A model generated the notes under the pieces. That model was not told the origin of the DNA. It saw nothing but the letters and a program-made list of their open reading frames with translations, and made no database searches. The translations under genes and the position numbers were made by a program. Source: an uncultured Bacteroidota bacterium (lineage in GTDB: Bacteria > Bacteroidota > Bacteroidia > Chitinophagales > Chitinophagaceae). Taken from it: a stretch of 64,000 nt of DNA. Shown here one piece after another: positions 1 to 9,700 of the stretch. Every line of letters starts with the position of its first letter. Within the stretch, counting starts at the first letter, position 1. The stretch is taken from assembly GCA_903819975.1 (NCBI GenBank), contig CAIJFI010000006.1, positions 156,854 through 220,853 on the forward strand, in the 5' to 3' direction.

Positions 1-552
<552 letters not shown>

Positions 553-563
553 TATTATATTAT

Positions 564-1403
564 TTATGCTTCAACAGTTTCAACAATTGTTGTTGATCCA
601 CCTGGCATTTGTACGACCATATCTTTCCAACCTTTTGCCCAATCACCTACAAAAACAATTTTACCCTCATCAGCCAATGCCTTTAAACGATAAACAATAA
701 ACGCATCACCCAATTTTACTTTTAGCTTTGCCATAATATTTGATAAAGCACTCGGTAATTTTTGAGCATTCTTAGTTAACAATGACAATATCTCTTTATC
801 ATAGCAACCTATATTTAAACTAATTAATTTTTTGCCGCCTTCTAAAAATCGTACACCTTCATTTTCTTGACACAATTTCTTCCACTCGTCTGGATCTAAT
901 TCAAATTCACTTAAAGTAATTGGACGTGCTAATTTTTTAGCTTTTAAAAATTCTTTGGGTTGAATTTGGCTTAAATAAGTAGGATAAAATAATTGTCCTT
1001 TTTCATTTAAGAAAGGGAGATTATTTAAATATAAAACCTGAATACGTCCTTGGTATTCTTTAAACTGACTCATAAACCAGTAGTAGCCAGAAACATCATG
1101 CGCATTTTGACCCATCCAAATCCAAATGACTTCATTCTCATCATGGTTTAATGCATTTAATAATTGATGAACAGTTAATTTGTCATCAACAATATCTAAT
1201 TGATCTGTATATGGAGAATATTCCAATACATTTTGCCACCAATCGCGTCTTGCTTGATAACCTTCAGTTTCATAAATATCTTGCAATGGGCCTACTGCGT
1301 AGTCGTCTTTAATTTCGATTACTTTACCAGCTAGGGTTTCGTCCAATTCAATGGCAGCTTCTAATGCAGCAATATCTGCTGTGTTAAACACTAAGTGTAT
1401 CAT
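564..1403 (-). CDS. DUF1835 domain-containing protein
   Basis: 279 residues beginning [11 protein letters not shown], with the DUF1835 signature region ([31 protein letters not shown]) in the first 120 residues and a DUF3658-like C-terminal half. No signal peptide or membrane segment is seen, so it should be cytoplasmic. The family has no established biochemical role that I know of. Its ATG lies 20 bp inside the end of parE, indicating translational coupling with the topoisomerase gene. The conserved NTAD / GQNAHD motifs suggest a ligand-binding or hydrolase-like fold, but that is only inference. Confidence 0.75.
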   Translation of the reverse strand: MIHLVFNTADIAALEAAIELDETLAGKVIEIKDDYAVGPLQDIYETEGYQARRDWWQNVLEYSPYTDQLDIVDDKLTVHQLLNALNHDENEVIWIWMGQNAHDVSGYYWFMSQFKEYQGRIQVLYLNNLPFLNEKGQLFYPTYLSQIQPKEFLKAKKLARPITLSEFELDPDEWKKLCQENEGVRFLEGGKKLISLNIGCYDKEILSLLTKNAQKLPSALSNIMAKLKVKLGDAFIVYRLKALADEGKIVFVGDWAKGWKDMVVQMPGGSTTIVETVEA

Positions 1404-3279
1404 GCGCTTTATCTAATTCTACTTTTAAATTATTGATAATAAAATCCTGGCGTTCTTGTGAGTTTTTACCCATATAATATTCTAACAAATGTTGAATATG
1501 ATCGCCTTGTTCTAATATAACTGGAGCCAATTTAATATCGCTACCTATAAACTTTCCAAACTCGTCGGGACTAATCTCTCCCAATCCTTTGAATCGTGTT
1601 ATTTCTGGCTTACTTCCCAATTCACTAATTGCTTTTTGTTTTTCGTTTTCATCATAACAATAAATAGTCTTTTGTTTATTGCGAACACGGAACAATGGAG
1701 TTTCTAAAACAAATACATGACCTCGTTTTACCAAGTCCGGGAAGAATTGCAAAAAGAAGGTAAGCATCAACAAACGTATGTGCATGCCATCCACGTCGGC
1801 ATCCGTTGCAATTACAATATTGTTATAACGCAAGCCTTCTAAACCATCTTCAATATTTAGGGCATGTTGTAATAAATTAAACTCCTCATTTTCGTAAACC
1901 ACTTTTTTAGTTAGTCCAAATGCATTTAATGGCTTACCTCTTAAACTAAATACTGCTTGGGTATCAACGTTACGAGATTTAGTGATACTGCCACTTGCTG
2001 AGTCACCCTCCGTAATAAATAAGGTACTTGCTTTTTGAGTAGCAATAAACATTTCCTTATTCTTTGCTGGCAAGTCGTCGCTTAAATGCACACGACAATC
2101 TCTTAATTTTTTATTATGCAAATTGGCTTTCTTCGCACGCTCATTGGCTAACTTTTTAATACCCGCTAATTCCTTACGTTCACGCTCGTTTTGTTCTATG
2201 CGCTTTTTTAAAGCCTCTGCAACTGCCGAATTGCGATGTAAAAAATTGTCTAACTCTTTTGATAAAAATTCAGTGACAAAATTCTTCATACTTGGGCCAC
2301 CATCAGCAACGTTCTGAGAGCCTAATTTAGTTTTGGTTTGACTTTCAAATACAGGTTCTTGCACGCGAACTGAAACAGCCGCCACAATACTTGTTCTAAT
2401 ATCAGAAGCCTCATAATCTTTCTTATAAAAATCACGAATCACTTTTACATAAGCTTCTCTAAAAGCTTGTTGGTGCGTACCACCTTGGGTAGTATACTGA
2501 CCATTTACAAAAGAGAAGATATCTTCACCATAATCATTGTTATGAGAAATAGCCACCTCAATATCTTCACCACTTAAATGCACAATTGGATATCTTAATT
2601 CGTCTGGATTGGTTTTACGTTCTAATAAATCCAATAATCCGTTCTTACTTACAAATTTTTTATCGTTAAAGTGAATAACTAAACCAGCATTCAAATAACA
2701 ATAGTTCCAAAGTTGACTCTCGATATATTCATAAATAAAATGATAGTTTTTGAACACTGTTGAATCTGGCGTAAAACTTACCAATGTGCCATTTGATTCC
2801 GTTGTTTTAGTTTCCTTAGTCTCATTTATTAATTTACCTTTTTGGAAAGAAGCAGATCTACACTTCCCTTCTCTAAAAGCAGTTACTGTAAAGTCTTCAC
2901 TTAATGCGTTTACTGCTTTAGTACCAACACCATTCAAACCAACCGATTTCTGGAAAGCTTTACTATCGTATTTCGCACCAGTATTAATCTTACTTACAAC
3001 ATCTACAATTTTTCCCAAGGGAATACCACGACCGTAATCTCGGATAGTAACCGTCTTATCTTGAATAGAAATTTCTACCTGCTTACCATAACCCATGGTG
3101 TGTTCATCGATACAGTTATCTATTACTTCTTTAATTAATACGTAAATACCATCATCAGGTGCTGTACCATCACCTAACTTTCCAATATACATACCCGGAC
3201 GTAAACGTATATGTTCTTTCCAGTCTAATGACCTAATGGAGTCTTCGTTATATTCTGATGCAATCTTTGCTTCTGCCAT
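1384..3279 (-). CDS. parE: DNA topoisomerase IV subunit B
   Basis: 631 residues from the ATG at 3279; a TTG three codons upstream is open but less likely. GHKL ATPase motifs are present ([10 protein letters not shown] near residue 55, [10 protein letters not shown] near 105, [14 protein letters not shown] near 130). The TOPRIM domain has EGDSASGS near 420 and DADVDG near 490, and the tail has RFKGLGE. It supplies ATP hydrolysis and TOPRIM metal binding for ParC-mediated strand passage. GyrB is the alternative, but the short length without a gyrase-type insertion and the downstream parC favour ParE. It is first gene of the operon; a -7-like box TAGATTTG lies at 3330-3323 and a GGGCAT-AAA-ATGCCC hairpin (3297-3311) in the leader. 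Confidence 0.92.
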   Translation of the reverse strand: MAEAKIASEYNEDSIRSLDWKEHIRLRPGMYIGKLGDGTAPDDGIYVLIKEVIDNCIDEHTMGYGKQVEISIQDKTVTIRDYGRGIPLGKIVDVVSKINTGAKYDSKAFQKSVGLNGVGTKAVNALSEDFTVTAFREGKCRSASFQKGKLINETKETKTTESNGTLVSFTPDSTVFKNYHFIYEYIESQLWNYCYLNAGLVIHFNDKKFVSKNGLLDLLERKTNPDELRYPIVHLSGEDIEVAISHNNDYGEDIFSFVNGQYTTQGGTHQQAFREAYVKVIRDFYKKDYEASDIRTSIVAAVSVRVQEPVFESQTKTKLGSQNVADGGPSMKNFVTEFLSKELDNFLHRNSAVAEALKKRIEQNERERKELAGIKKLANERAKKANLHNKKLRDCRVHLSDDLPAKNKEMFIATQKASTLFITEGDSASGSITKSRNVDTQAVFSLRGKPLNAFGLTKKVVYENEEFNLLQHALNIEDGLEGLRYNNIVIATDADVDGMHIRLLMLTFFLQFFPDLVKRGHVFVLETPLFRVRNKQKTIYCYDENEKQKAISELGSKPEITRFKGLGEISPDEFGKFIGSDIKLAPVILEQGDHIQHLLEYYMGKNSQERQDFIINNLKVELDKAHDTLSV

Positions 3280-3322
3280 AATTATCAATACTTTATGGGC
3301 ATAAAATGCCCTAGTCTAGCTG

Positions 3323-3330
3323 CAAATCTA
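3323..3330 (-). promoter_or_regulatory. -7 promoter box of the parE operon
   Basis: TAGATTTG matches the Bacteroidota -7 consensus TAnnTTTG. An ATTG lies 19 nt upstream as a weak -33 element. The predicted start of transcription near 3316 gives a leader of about 37 nt that contains the perfect 6-bp inverted repeat at 3297-3311, a possible operator or leader hairpin. Confidence 0.5.
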
Positions 3331-3377
3331 ATTCTCAAACCTACTTAAGCAATCTAAAAACATGCAAAAATGGGCAA

Positions 3378-3938
3378 ATGTGGATAAAAGGATTAAAGCA
3401 TTATCTTTATCCCATCAAAAACGAAGCACCATATCCCATTGTTGACCTTGAATTTATCAAAAAAAAGGCAGTTGAACTAGAAGCAGAAAACCTAGAATTC
3501 CAGGATTTTTTAAGGAATTTTGACAGTTTAAGCCTAGATAAGGCGGTTTTTGAGCTATCTGAGGCCATTTCTCCAAAAATTGAATGTACCGATTGCGGCA
3601 ATTGTTGCAAGAGTCTAATGGTGAATATAGACGAAGCTGAAGCAAACCACTTATCCGCACATTTGGGACAAACCAGAGCCGAGTTTGACGAAAAATACCT
3701 TGACAAAGGGGAATCTGGAAGAATGGTAGTGAATGCCATACCCTGTCATTTTTTAGTTGGGAATAGTTGCAGTGTATATAGTCATCGCTTTGCAGGTTGC
3801 AAAGAATTTCCTGCTTTTCATGTACCAGATTTTAATAAGAGGTTATTTACTACTTATATGCATTACGATAGATGCCCTATTATTTTTAATGTAATAGAGA
3901 CCTTAAAAGTTGATTCAGGTTTCAAAACCATTTCTTAA
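3378..3938 (+). CDS. YkgJ-type cysteine-cluster protein
   Basis: 186 residues. The centre holds the hallmark cluster CTDCGNCCKSL (residues 72-82), followed by single cysteines in AIPCHFL, NSCSVY, AGCKEF and DRCPII. This is the arrangement of the UPF0153/YkgJ family, thought to chelate zinc or iron. No signal peptide. The N-terminal 60 residues are charged and probably helical. It is divergent from parE with 98 bp between the genes and is followed 18 bp later by the NamZ-like gene in the same direction. The molecular role of the family is not settled. Confidence 0.8.
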   Translation: MWIKGLKHYLYPIKNEAPYPIVDLEFIKKKAVELEAENLEFQDFLRNFDSLSLDKAVFELSEAISPKIECTDCGNCCKSLMVNIDEAEANHLSAHLGQTRAEFDEKYLDKGESGRMVVNAIPCHFLVGNSCSVYSHRFAGCKEFPAFHVPDFNKRLFTTYMHYDRCPIIFNVIETLKVDSGFKTIS

Positions 3939-3956
3939 AATTTCACATTTATTGAT

Positions 3957-5126
3957 ATGCATTTACAATTTGGAATTGATAACTTACTTGCAAATCATCC
4001 TCATTGGAAAAAGGAGCGTATTGGATTTTTGACAAATGATGCAGCAGCAACAAATCATGGAATTAAAAGTAGAAAAGCATTACAAGATGCTGGATTCAAT
4101 TTGGTGAAATTATTTTCTCCCGAACATGGTATTAATGCAAATGGCATAGATGGTGCAAGTATCGCTAATGTTGTTGATGATATTACTGGCATTCCTGTAA
4201 TAAGCTTGTATGGAGAAAAATTTATGCCTTCAGAAAATGACTTAGCTGACATTGATATCATGCTTTTTGATATTCCAGATGCAGGCACTCGTTTTTATAC
4301 TTATTTATGGTCAATGACTTATTGGATTGAAGCCGCTGCAAAATACAATAAGCAAGTAATTATATTAGATAGGCCCAATCCATTAGGTGGAAATTTGTCA
4401 TTTTCGGAAGGGCCAATGTTGGAAACCTCCCTTTCAAGTTTTATAGGAAGGTTTAGCATACCTATAAAACATCAATGCACACTTGGAGAACTTGCTCAAT
4501 ACTTTAATAAGAATCAAGAATGGAATGCTAATTTATCGGTCATAAAATGTGAAGGCTGGAATAGAGACCAATTGTTTTATGACTGGAATATACCTTGGAC
4601 AAAACCTTCACCTGCTTTACAAAATATTGAAGCTACAATTTTATATCCTGGCCTTTGTTTTTTTGAAGCAACGAATGTATCAGTAGGTCGAGGCACCCCC
4701 TATTCCTTTGAATGGATTGGTGCAACATGGTTTAATCTACCAGCAATGGCAATGGTTTGGCAAAATATATTAAGAGAAGATTTTAAAATTGAAACTTTAA
4801 AATTGCCATTAACGAATGACGGGATTACTATAGAAACAAAAGGCATAAGAATTAAAGTAATAGATCCTTATCATTATGATGCAGTTTTAAATGGTTTGCT
4901 AATTGTGAAATTGGTTAGGGATTTACATCCACAAGATTTTAAATGGATGCCCTATCCTACTAAAGCAAATCCTAGTGGTGAAAACCATTTGTCATTATTA
5001 TTGGGAATAGAAAATGCTGAAAAAATATTTGATTTGCCATTACAACAATGGTTACAACAAATTGGAAGATTATTGAAAGTGGAAGACTGGAAAAATAATA
5101 TTATCCCCCATTTATTATACTCATAA
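3957..5126 (+). CDS. DUF1343 exo-beta-N-acetylmuramidase (NamZ-like)
   Basis: 389 residues matching the DUF1343/NamZ family: GFLTNDAAA near residue 21, LFSPEHG near 54, FDIPDAGTRFYTY near 101, ILDRPNPLGG near 136, and GRGTPYSFEW near 243. NamZ enzymes (glycoside hydrolase GH171) remove terminal MurNAc from peptidoglycan fragments. Many Bacteroidota relatives carry a signal peptide, but this start (MHLQFGIDNLL) does not, and no in-frame extension upstream adds one. That hints at cytoplasmic muropeptide recycling. The stop overlaps the ATG of the next gene by one base (TAATG), so it is coupled with the lipid kinase gene. Confidence 0.85.
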   Translation: MHLQFGIDNLLANHPHWKKERIGFLTNDAAATNHGIKSRKALQDAGFNLVKLFSPEHGINANGIDGASIANVVDDITGIPVISLYGEKFMPSENDLADIDIMLFDIPDAGTRFYTYLWSMTYWIEAAAKYNKQVIILDRPNPLGGNLSFSEGPMLETSLSSFIGRFSIPIKHQCTLGELAQYFNKNQEWNANLSVIKCEGWNRDQLFYDWNIPWTKPSPALQNIEATILYPGLCFFEATNVSVGRGTPYSFEWIGATWFNLPAMAMVWQNILREDFKIETLKLPLTNDGITIETKGIRIKVIDPYHYDAVLNGLLIVKLVRDLHPQDFKWMPYPTKANPSGENHLSLLLGIENAEKIFDLPLQQWLQQIGRLLKVEDWKNNIIPHLLYS

Positions 5127-5992
5127 TGCAAACTTTAATTTCCATAAATAATGTAGCAATTTTAGCAAACCCAAAAGCTGGTGGTGGCAAAGCGACGAAT
5201 ACGGCTAAGTGGCTCTCTTCGCAATTAGCAATTTTAGGCATCGCCAATACCATATATAATGGCCAATGGCCGGATGATTTAGAAGAATTTAATTATACCG
5301 ACTGTTGGATTATTGGCGGAGATGGAACCATTAATTATTTTATAAATAAATATCCAAATTGCAAATTGACATTAGCACTATTTAATGGAGGAACAGGTAA
5401 TGATTTCGCATGGAAATTATATGGCGATGGAAATTTACAAGCTAGATTTAATCAAGTTATAAATGCAACACCAAAATTAATAGATGCCGGAAATGTTAAT
5501 GGCAAAAACTATATAAATTGTATGGGTGTTGGCTTTGACGGGGAAGTAATACAGAGTATGGGTGCCATTCGTTTTTTAGGAGGATATTTTGGTTACTTAT
5601 TAGCAGTAATTATAAAAATTATTGGATATAAGGAGCCAAATTTATTGATACAAACCGGGGACGTAGCTTTTAATAATAAATACTTATTGGCATTAATTGT
5701 AAATTCTTCAAGAGCCGGTGGAAGTTTTTTTATAGCACCAAATGCAGAAATAAATGATGGAGCATTAGATATGGTTTTATGTGAAGCGCTGCCAGTATGG
5801 AAAAGATTAATATATCTGCCAAAAATTAAAGCAGGAAAACACATGCATCTGCCAATTGTAAAACACAGACTAGGAAAAGAATTCAAAATAACTTGCGAAG
5901 TTGAAATGCCAATTCAGGTTGACGGAGAGTTAATATTTGCAAAGGAAATTAATATAACTGTATTAGCTCAACAGTTTTATTTCAGGTATTAA
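5126..5992 (+). CDS. Diacylglycerol/lipid kinase family protein
   Basis: 288 residues of the DAGK catalytic (YegS/DgkB-like) fold. Visible motifs are the N-terminal NPKAGGGKA loop, IIGGDGTINYF for nucleotide binding near residue 64, NGGTGNDFAW near 92, and a C-terminal beta-sandwich ending in QVDGELI. Such enzymes phosphorylate diacylglycerol or related lipids at the membrane. The gene starts on the last base of the preceding stop codon, so translation is coupled with the NamZ-like gene. It overlaps the convergent methyltransferase gene by 4 bp. The exact lipid substrate is unknown. Confidence 0.86.
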   Translation: MQTLISINNVAILANPKAGGGKATNTAKWLSSQLAILGIANTIYNGQWPDDLEEFNYTDCWIIGGDGTINYFINKYPNCKLTLALFNGGTGNDFAWKLYGDGNLQARFNQVINATPKLIDAGNVNGKNYINCMGVGFDGEVIQSMGAIRFLGGYFGYLLAVIIKIIGYKEPNLLIQTGDVAFNNKYLLALIVNSSRAGGSFFIAPNAEINDGALDMVLCEALPVWKRLIYLPKIKAGKHMHLPIVKHRLGKEFKITCEVEMPIQVDGELIFAKEINITVLAQQFYFRY

Positions 5993-7185
5993 GCCTCATC
6001 CGTAACTTGGTTGATTTTATCTACCCTTTTTGTTCCTGCATATAATTCATATTCTAATAATCGGCAATCTATGGTCGCATTGAAAAATTCTATACGACGA
6101 CTTGGCTTTAATCTAATTTTTTTAGCCAATTCTAAATTACCTGTAAAAATATAGCCAGTCATTCCTTTGCACTTATTTTTCATATAATCACCAATACGCG
6201 CATAGGTCGCTTCTAATTCTACTTCCTCGCCTAGTCTTTCACCATATTCAGGATTAATCATAACTACTGCACCTTCTTCTGGCTCTGGCATTTCGGTTGC
6301 TTCAAAATCACAAACTTGGAAATCGATTAAATCTTCTACTCCTGCTACTGAAGCATTTATTTTAGCCACTTTAATGGCATCTCTACTAATATCCGATGCG
6401 ATGATCACTAAATTTGGTAAGTGCCTTATTTGTTCTTCTATGATAGTTCTTTCTTTTTCATACACTGCTTTGTCATATCCAAGCAAATGCATGAATGCAT
6501 AATTTTTTCTAAACAAACCTGGTGCACGTTTTGTAGCTATTAAGGCCGCTTCAATTGCCAAGGTTCCTGAACCACACATTGGATTTACAAAAGCTCCAAA
6601 CTTATTCCATTTAGTAGATAAAATAGTGGCTGATGCCAATGCTTCTAACATAGGAGCTCGTCCTGGTAATTTTCTATAACCATGTCTTGCTAACGAATCG
6701 CCGGAAGTATCAAGGAAAACCTCTGCTTCATCATTTTTCCAAAATAAATATACGACCGCACCTGATAATTCAGAACCTGTAGAAGGTCTTTTGCCACTTA
6801 CTTCACGCATTCTATCTACAATTGCATCTTTAACACGAAGATTTGCAAATAAATTGGTTGAAATAGTATCATTGAACACATTGCTTATAACAGAAAAATA
6901 ACCATCAGGCTGAATCATCTTTTCCCAATGTATCGTAACTAAATTTTTATGCAATTCATCTGGGTCATTGCAAATAAAAGTTTTCAAAGAATACATTACT
7001 TGACTTGCACAACGAAGATTTAAATTTAAGCGAATACAATCATTCACAGTACCTGTTAATTCAACACCAGTTTGAAAAACTCGATCTACGTCAAATCCTA
7101 AACCAATTACCTCAGCTCTTAGCGCTGGGGCTAACCATTTATTACAGGTGATGATAATTTTACTAGGGGTTGTGAATACTTGCAT
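5989..7185 (-). CDS. THUMP-domain class I SAM-dependent RNA methyltransferase (RlmL-N/YpsC type)
   Basis: 398 residues. The N-terminal ~160 residues have a ferredoxin-like/THUMP RNA-binding region. The catalytic domain follows, with PMCGSGTLAIEAAL (SAM loop) near residue 202, SDISRDAI near 268 and the catalytic NPEYGERLG near 313, a variant of the N2-guanine methyltransferase NPPYG motif. The family methylates guanine N2 in 23S rRNA (G2445 in E. coli RlmL) or tRNA. It has only one catalytic domain, unlike the fused E. coli RlmKL. It is convergent with the lipid kinase gene. Confidence 0.88.
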   Translation of the reverse strand: MQVFTTPSKIIITCNKWLAPALRAEVIGLGFDVDRVFQTGVELTGTVNDCIRLNLNLRCASQVMYSLKTFICNDPDELHKNLVTIHWEKMIQPDGYFSVISNVFNDTISTNLFANLRVKDAIVDRMREVSGKRPSTGSELSGAVVYLFWKNDEAEVFLDTSGDSLARHGYRKLPGRAPMLEALASATILSTKWNKFGAFVNPMCGSGTLAIEAALIATKRAPGLFRKNYAFMHLLGYDKAVYEKERTIIEEQIRHLPNLVIIASDISRDAIKVAKINASVAGVEDLIDFQVCDFEATEMPEPEEGAVVMINPEYGERLGEEVELEATYARIGDYMKNKCKGMTGYIFTGNLELAKKIRLKPSRRIEFFNATIDCRLLEYELYAGTKRVDKINQVTDEA

Positions 7186-7224
7186 AAGGCAAACTTAAAT
7201 CAATTAATTAAAAATGTCTGAAAA

Positions 7225-7254
7225 CAAAAAATCCCCATCTTTCGATGAGGATTC
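7225..7254 (-). terminator. Terminator after tRNA-Val
   Basis: On the minus strand GAATCC-CATC-GAAA-GATG-GGATT forms a hairpin with a GAAA loop followed by six T. It lies 14 bp beyond the tRNA 3' end and fits an intrinsic terminator. Confidence 0.75.
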
Positions 7255-7267
7255 TGAAGTTATTCTG

Positions 7268-7342
7268 TGGGAGCACACGGGTTCGAACCGCGGACCCTCT
7301 CGGTGTAAACGAGATGCTCTAAACCAACTGAGCTATGCTCCC
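7268..7342 (-). tRNA. tRNA-Val (anticodon TAC)
   Basis: The cloverleaf reads GGGAGCA acceptor, D-arm GCTCAGTTGGTTTAGAGC, anticodon stem TCTCG/CGAGA with loop TTTACAC (anticodon TAC), T-loop TTCGAAC and TGCTCCC acceptor 3' strand with discriminator A. The 3' CCA is not encoded. It is transcribed alone from a well-matched promoter and has its own terminator. Confidence 0.96.
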
Positions 7343-7361
7343 TTTTCCCTTTTGAGGAGTG

Positions 7362-7393
7362 CAAAAATAAGGGGGAATTCGTAAACTCCCAAA
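7362..7393 (-). promoter_or_regulatory. Promoter of tRNA-Val
   Basis: TTTG (7393-7390) is separated by 20 nt from TATTTTTG (7369-7362), a full match to the Bacteroidota housekeeping pattern TTTG-N20-TAnnTTTG. The predicted start lies about 12 nt before the mature tRNA 5' end. Confidence 0.75.
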
Positions 7394-7404
7394 AAAAATA
7401 ACAA

Positions 7405-7695
7405 TTAATTTAATTGAACCGCTGGAAGCCTAGTAGATTGGCTATCATAAACGAATAATTCTACTATTTCAAAGCTCCAATATTTGCTTAAAGGGGATTT
7501 TTCAAGGATATCTTTAACTTCCTTCTTTGTATTGGCATTAATTGTAATCCACGAATTTTGCGTCTCCATACTCACGGCATAGCTGTCAATAATGCCTTTA
7601 TTTAATAAGAAATTTATATAAGTGCGGTGAGGTGGCACCAAAGTCATAAATTCCTCATCCATGTCAAATGATATAATTGCTTGATATTTTTTCAT
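7405..7695 (-). CDS. Small dimeric alpha/beta-barrel protein (YCII / muconolactone-isomerase-like)
   Basis: 96 residues beginning MKKYQAIISFDMDEEF, with the beta-alpha-beta pattern of ferredoxin-like dimeric barrel proteins: YQAIISF, a helix with HRTYINFLLNKG, a strand YAVSMETQNSWITI, a second helix KEVKDILEKSPL, and strand SFEIVELFVYD. The spacing resembles YCII and muconolactone isomerase families. No catalytic residue can be named with confidence. It is a stand-alone gene between tRNA-Val and the YCF48-like gene. Confidence 0.6.
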   Translation of the reverse strand: MKKYQAIISFDMDEEFMTLVPPHRTYINFLLNKGIIDSYAVSMETQNSWITINANTKKEVKDILEKSPLSKYWSFEIVELFVYDSQSTRLPAVQLN

Positions 7696-7771
7696 GTAGT
7701 ACTAAGTTAAGTCAAGATACACAAAGCAAGAAGACAATTTTAAGATTTTTCGTCAATAGTAAATATTAGAT

Positions 7772-8797
7772 TTATTCAAAACTCAGGTATCCAATCCTGC
7801 CACCTGAACCTGCAAAAAATGCAGCGCTCTTACTTGGTTGAGGCTGAACAACATGGAAACTATTATTTGATATTAATGACCAGTTTTTGCCACTGTTTTC
7901 TGAATAATCCACCCCAGAAGTACCGCAAGCAACCACCCTTTTGTTATCTATAAATGTAACCGAGGATCTATACCCATGTGGCATTGTAAAAGATGTATTA
8001 ATTTGATAGGCATTCTGATATTTTATAAAAGCACGTGCAGCATCTGATGAAATAGTGTCCTTCATAAAATCACCTCCCACAATAATAAACTGGTTTAAAT
8101 CTGGAGCAATGGAAATACTATTAGCCCCGGTCGTTTTTCCGCCCTGCATTATTGGTAAAGGCATTGCATTGCCGTCTATCCATAGCCTACTTGTTTTACC
8201 ACCAGACACAAATACAATATCATTTTTTATGAACCCAATATTACTATTACTAGATGCAAAAAAAGCTTCCCCTTCTTTTAGTTTTGATTTCCAAAAACTA
8301 CTAGGTGCTCTATCCCAATGTGCTCCTCTATCCTTAGTATTTAATAAAAATGGTGTGTCATTAATTGGATCCCCAATAATAGATCCATTTTGATAATCCC
8401 TAAAAGCAACTGCATCTAAAAACATACTGGTATCGGCATTCTCATACACTTTAGTCCAATTCTTGCCGCCGTCTAATGTTTTTAAAATGACCGCTGGAGC
8501 TGCTACTGCTACTATTAAAGCTTCTTTTTCATCCCATGCATGAATGGCTCTAAAATCTCGGGTCTCATATCCATTAACCTGAGACCACTCAAAACTTTCG
8601 CCTCCATTAATTGATTTTGCAATACTTCCTTTGCTCCCACTAGCCCAAATCACTTTTTCAGAAGGTACTGACAAGCCTCGAATACTAACTCCTTTTTTTT
8701 CTGTCAATATTTTAATAGAAGTTTGCGCTATTAATTGATGTGCAGATAATAATATTAGAGCGAAAACAATTTTAGAAATACGCATAGTTTTATTCAT
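7772..8797 (-). CDS. Secreted YCF48/BNR-type beta-propeller protein
   Basis: 341 residues with a clear signal peptide (basic NKTMRISK, hydrophobic IVFALILLSAHQLIA, cleavage after AQ near residue 25). The mature part contains repeated BNR/sialidase-like elements (KSINGGESFEW near 62, KTLDGGKNWTKVY near 108, NTKDRGAHWDRA near 151, SENSGKNWSLI near 302) of the YCF48/photosystem II stability factor-like propeller. Bacteroidota have many such extracytoplasmic proteins, often labelled oxidoreductase or glycosyl hydrolase without proof. It has no T9SS C-terminal domain. It is divergent from tcdA with only 22 bp between start codons. Confidence 0.75.
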   Translation of the reverse strand: MNKTMRISKIVFALILLSAHQLIAQTSIKILTEKKGVSIRGLSVPSEKVIWASGSKGSIAKSINGGESFEWSQVNGYETRDFRAIHAWDEKEALIVAVAAPAVILKTLDGGKNWTKVYENADTSMFLDAVAFRDYQNGSIIGDPINDTPFLLNTKDRGAHWDRAPSSFWKSKLKEGEAFFASSNSNIGFIKNDIVFVSGGKTSRLWIDGNAMPLPIMQGGKTTGANSISIAPDLNQFIIVGGDFMKDTISSDAARAFIKYQNAYQINTSFTMPHGYRSSVTFIDNKRVVACGTSGVDYSENSGKNWSLISNNSFHVVQPQPSKSAAFFAGSGGRIGYLSFE

Positions 8798-8819
8798 TTT
8801 TGCATTTTAAAGATACGAT

Positions 8820-9545
8820 ATGATACCTTATTGGATGAGTAGAACCCAATTAATGTTGGGAGATGATAATATGAATTCTTTGATGAGTAAGAATGTACTT
8901 ATAATAGGTCTTGGAGGCGTAGGTGCCATTTGTGCCGAAATGATTGTGAGAGCGGGTGTTGGAAAACTCACGATTGTTGACAATGACAAAGTAGATGCAA
9001 GTAATATTAATAGACAAATACAAGCATTACATTCCACTGTAAATATGCCCAAAGCACAAGTGTTGTCTGCTAGATTACTAGATATAAATCCTGAGTTGGA
9101 TTTGACCGTTTTAGAAATGTATATCAAGGAAGAAATCACGACCAATTTACTAGAATCTGCCCACTGGGATTATGTTGTCGACTGCATTGATACACTATCA
9201 TGTAAAGTGTTTTTAATTAAGAAATGCTTGGATATGAAACTCCCAATAGTAAGTTCTATGGGAGCAGGTGGAAAAGTAGACCCCTCTCAAATAACCGTTA
9301 CTGATATCTCAAAAACCAAGGTATGTAATTTGGCAAGGTATGTAAGAAAGAGATTGCAAAGTTTAGGGGTAAAAAAGGGGTTGAAAGTGGTTTTTAGCCC
9401 TGAAAAAGCCGATCAAGATAAAATCATAGTGACCGAGAAAGCCTTTCCTAAGAAATCCATTATAGGCACCTTAAGCTATATGCCAGCTATGTTTGGTTGT
9501 ACAGTGGCTAGTGTGGTAATAAGGGATTTAATGGCAACTGATTGA
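8820..9545 (+). CDS. tcdA: tRNA threonylcarbamoyladenosine dehydratase
   Basis: 241 residues of the E1/ThiF/HesA superfamily with the TcdA (CsdL/YgdL) pattern: SRTQLMLG at the N-terminus, ATP-binding GLGGVGAICAE near residue 30, DNDKVDASNINRQ near 55, DCIDTLSCK near 121, and SSMGAGGKVDP near 141. TcdA uses ATP to cyclise t6A at tRNA position 37 to ct6A. The t6A-forming enzyme TsaD is also in this window, though about 30 kb away. The C-terminal Cys-containing segment (MFGCTVAS) is present. The upstream start MIPYWMSRTQL is kept because the family usually has a short tract before the RTxLLxG motif. Confidence 0.92.
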   Translation: MIPYWMSRTQLMLGDDNMNSLMSKNVLIIGLGGVGAICAEMIVRAGVGKLTIVDNDKVDASNINRQIQALHSTVNMPKAQVLSARLLDINPELDLTVLEMYIKEEITTNLLESAHWDYVVDCIDTLSCKVFLIKKCLDMKLPIVSSMGAGGKVDPSQITVTDISKTKVCNLARYVRKRLQSLGVKKGLKVVFSPEKADQDKIIVTEKAFPKKSIIGTLSYMPAMFGCTVASVVIRDLMATD

Positions 9546-9563
9546 TTTATACCCTAAATTTCT

Positions 9564-9594
9564 TTGAATTAAGCTTATTTTATCCTTATTTTGC
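9564..9594 (+). promoter_or_regulatory. Promoter of tRNA-Arg
   Basis: TTTG (9564-9567) is followed after 20 nt by TATTTTG (9588-9594), a near match to TAnnTTTG with one n missing. The predicted start is about 15 nt upstream of the mature tRNA. Confidence 0.55.
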
Positions 9595-9614
9595 ACCTCC
9601 AATTGGAAGCTCCT

Positions 9615-9691
9615 GGTTCGGTAGCTCAGCTGGATAGAGCGTCATCCTTCTAAGATGAGGGTCATTGGTTCGAATCCAATCCGAATCACCA
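9615..9691 (+). tRNA. tRNA-Arg (anticodon TCT), 3' end rebuilt by the integrated element
   Basis: Acceptor GGTTCGG pairs with CCGAATC, the anticodon stem TCATC/GATGA encloses loop CTTCTAA (anticodon TCT), and the T-loop is TTCGAAT. Unlike tRNA-Val and tRNA-Leu in this window, the 3' CCA is encoded (9689-9691). The last part of the gene (from 9673) is repeated 9.4 kb away next to the tail of the mobile element, so the 3' part seen here is supplied by the element and the host's original 3' end lies at 19041-19057. Confidence 0.95.
9673..9689 (+). repeat. attL: direct repeat at left end of the element
   Basis: aatccaatccgaatcac, the T-arm/acceptor end of tRNA-Arg, matches the copy at 19041-19057 at 16 of 17 positions. 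It marks the left attachment site of the tyrosine-integrase element. Confidence 0.82.
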
Positions 9692-9700
9692 ATTCTACTT

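Noticed and set aside
1384..3279. GyrB instead of ParE
   Set aside because: Cannot be fully excluded, but the operon with a parC-type gene and the length support ParE.
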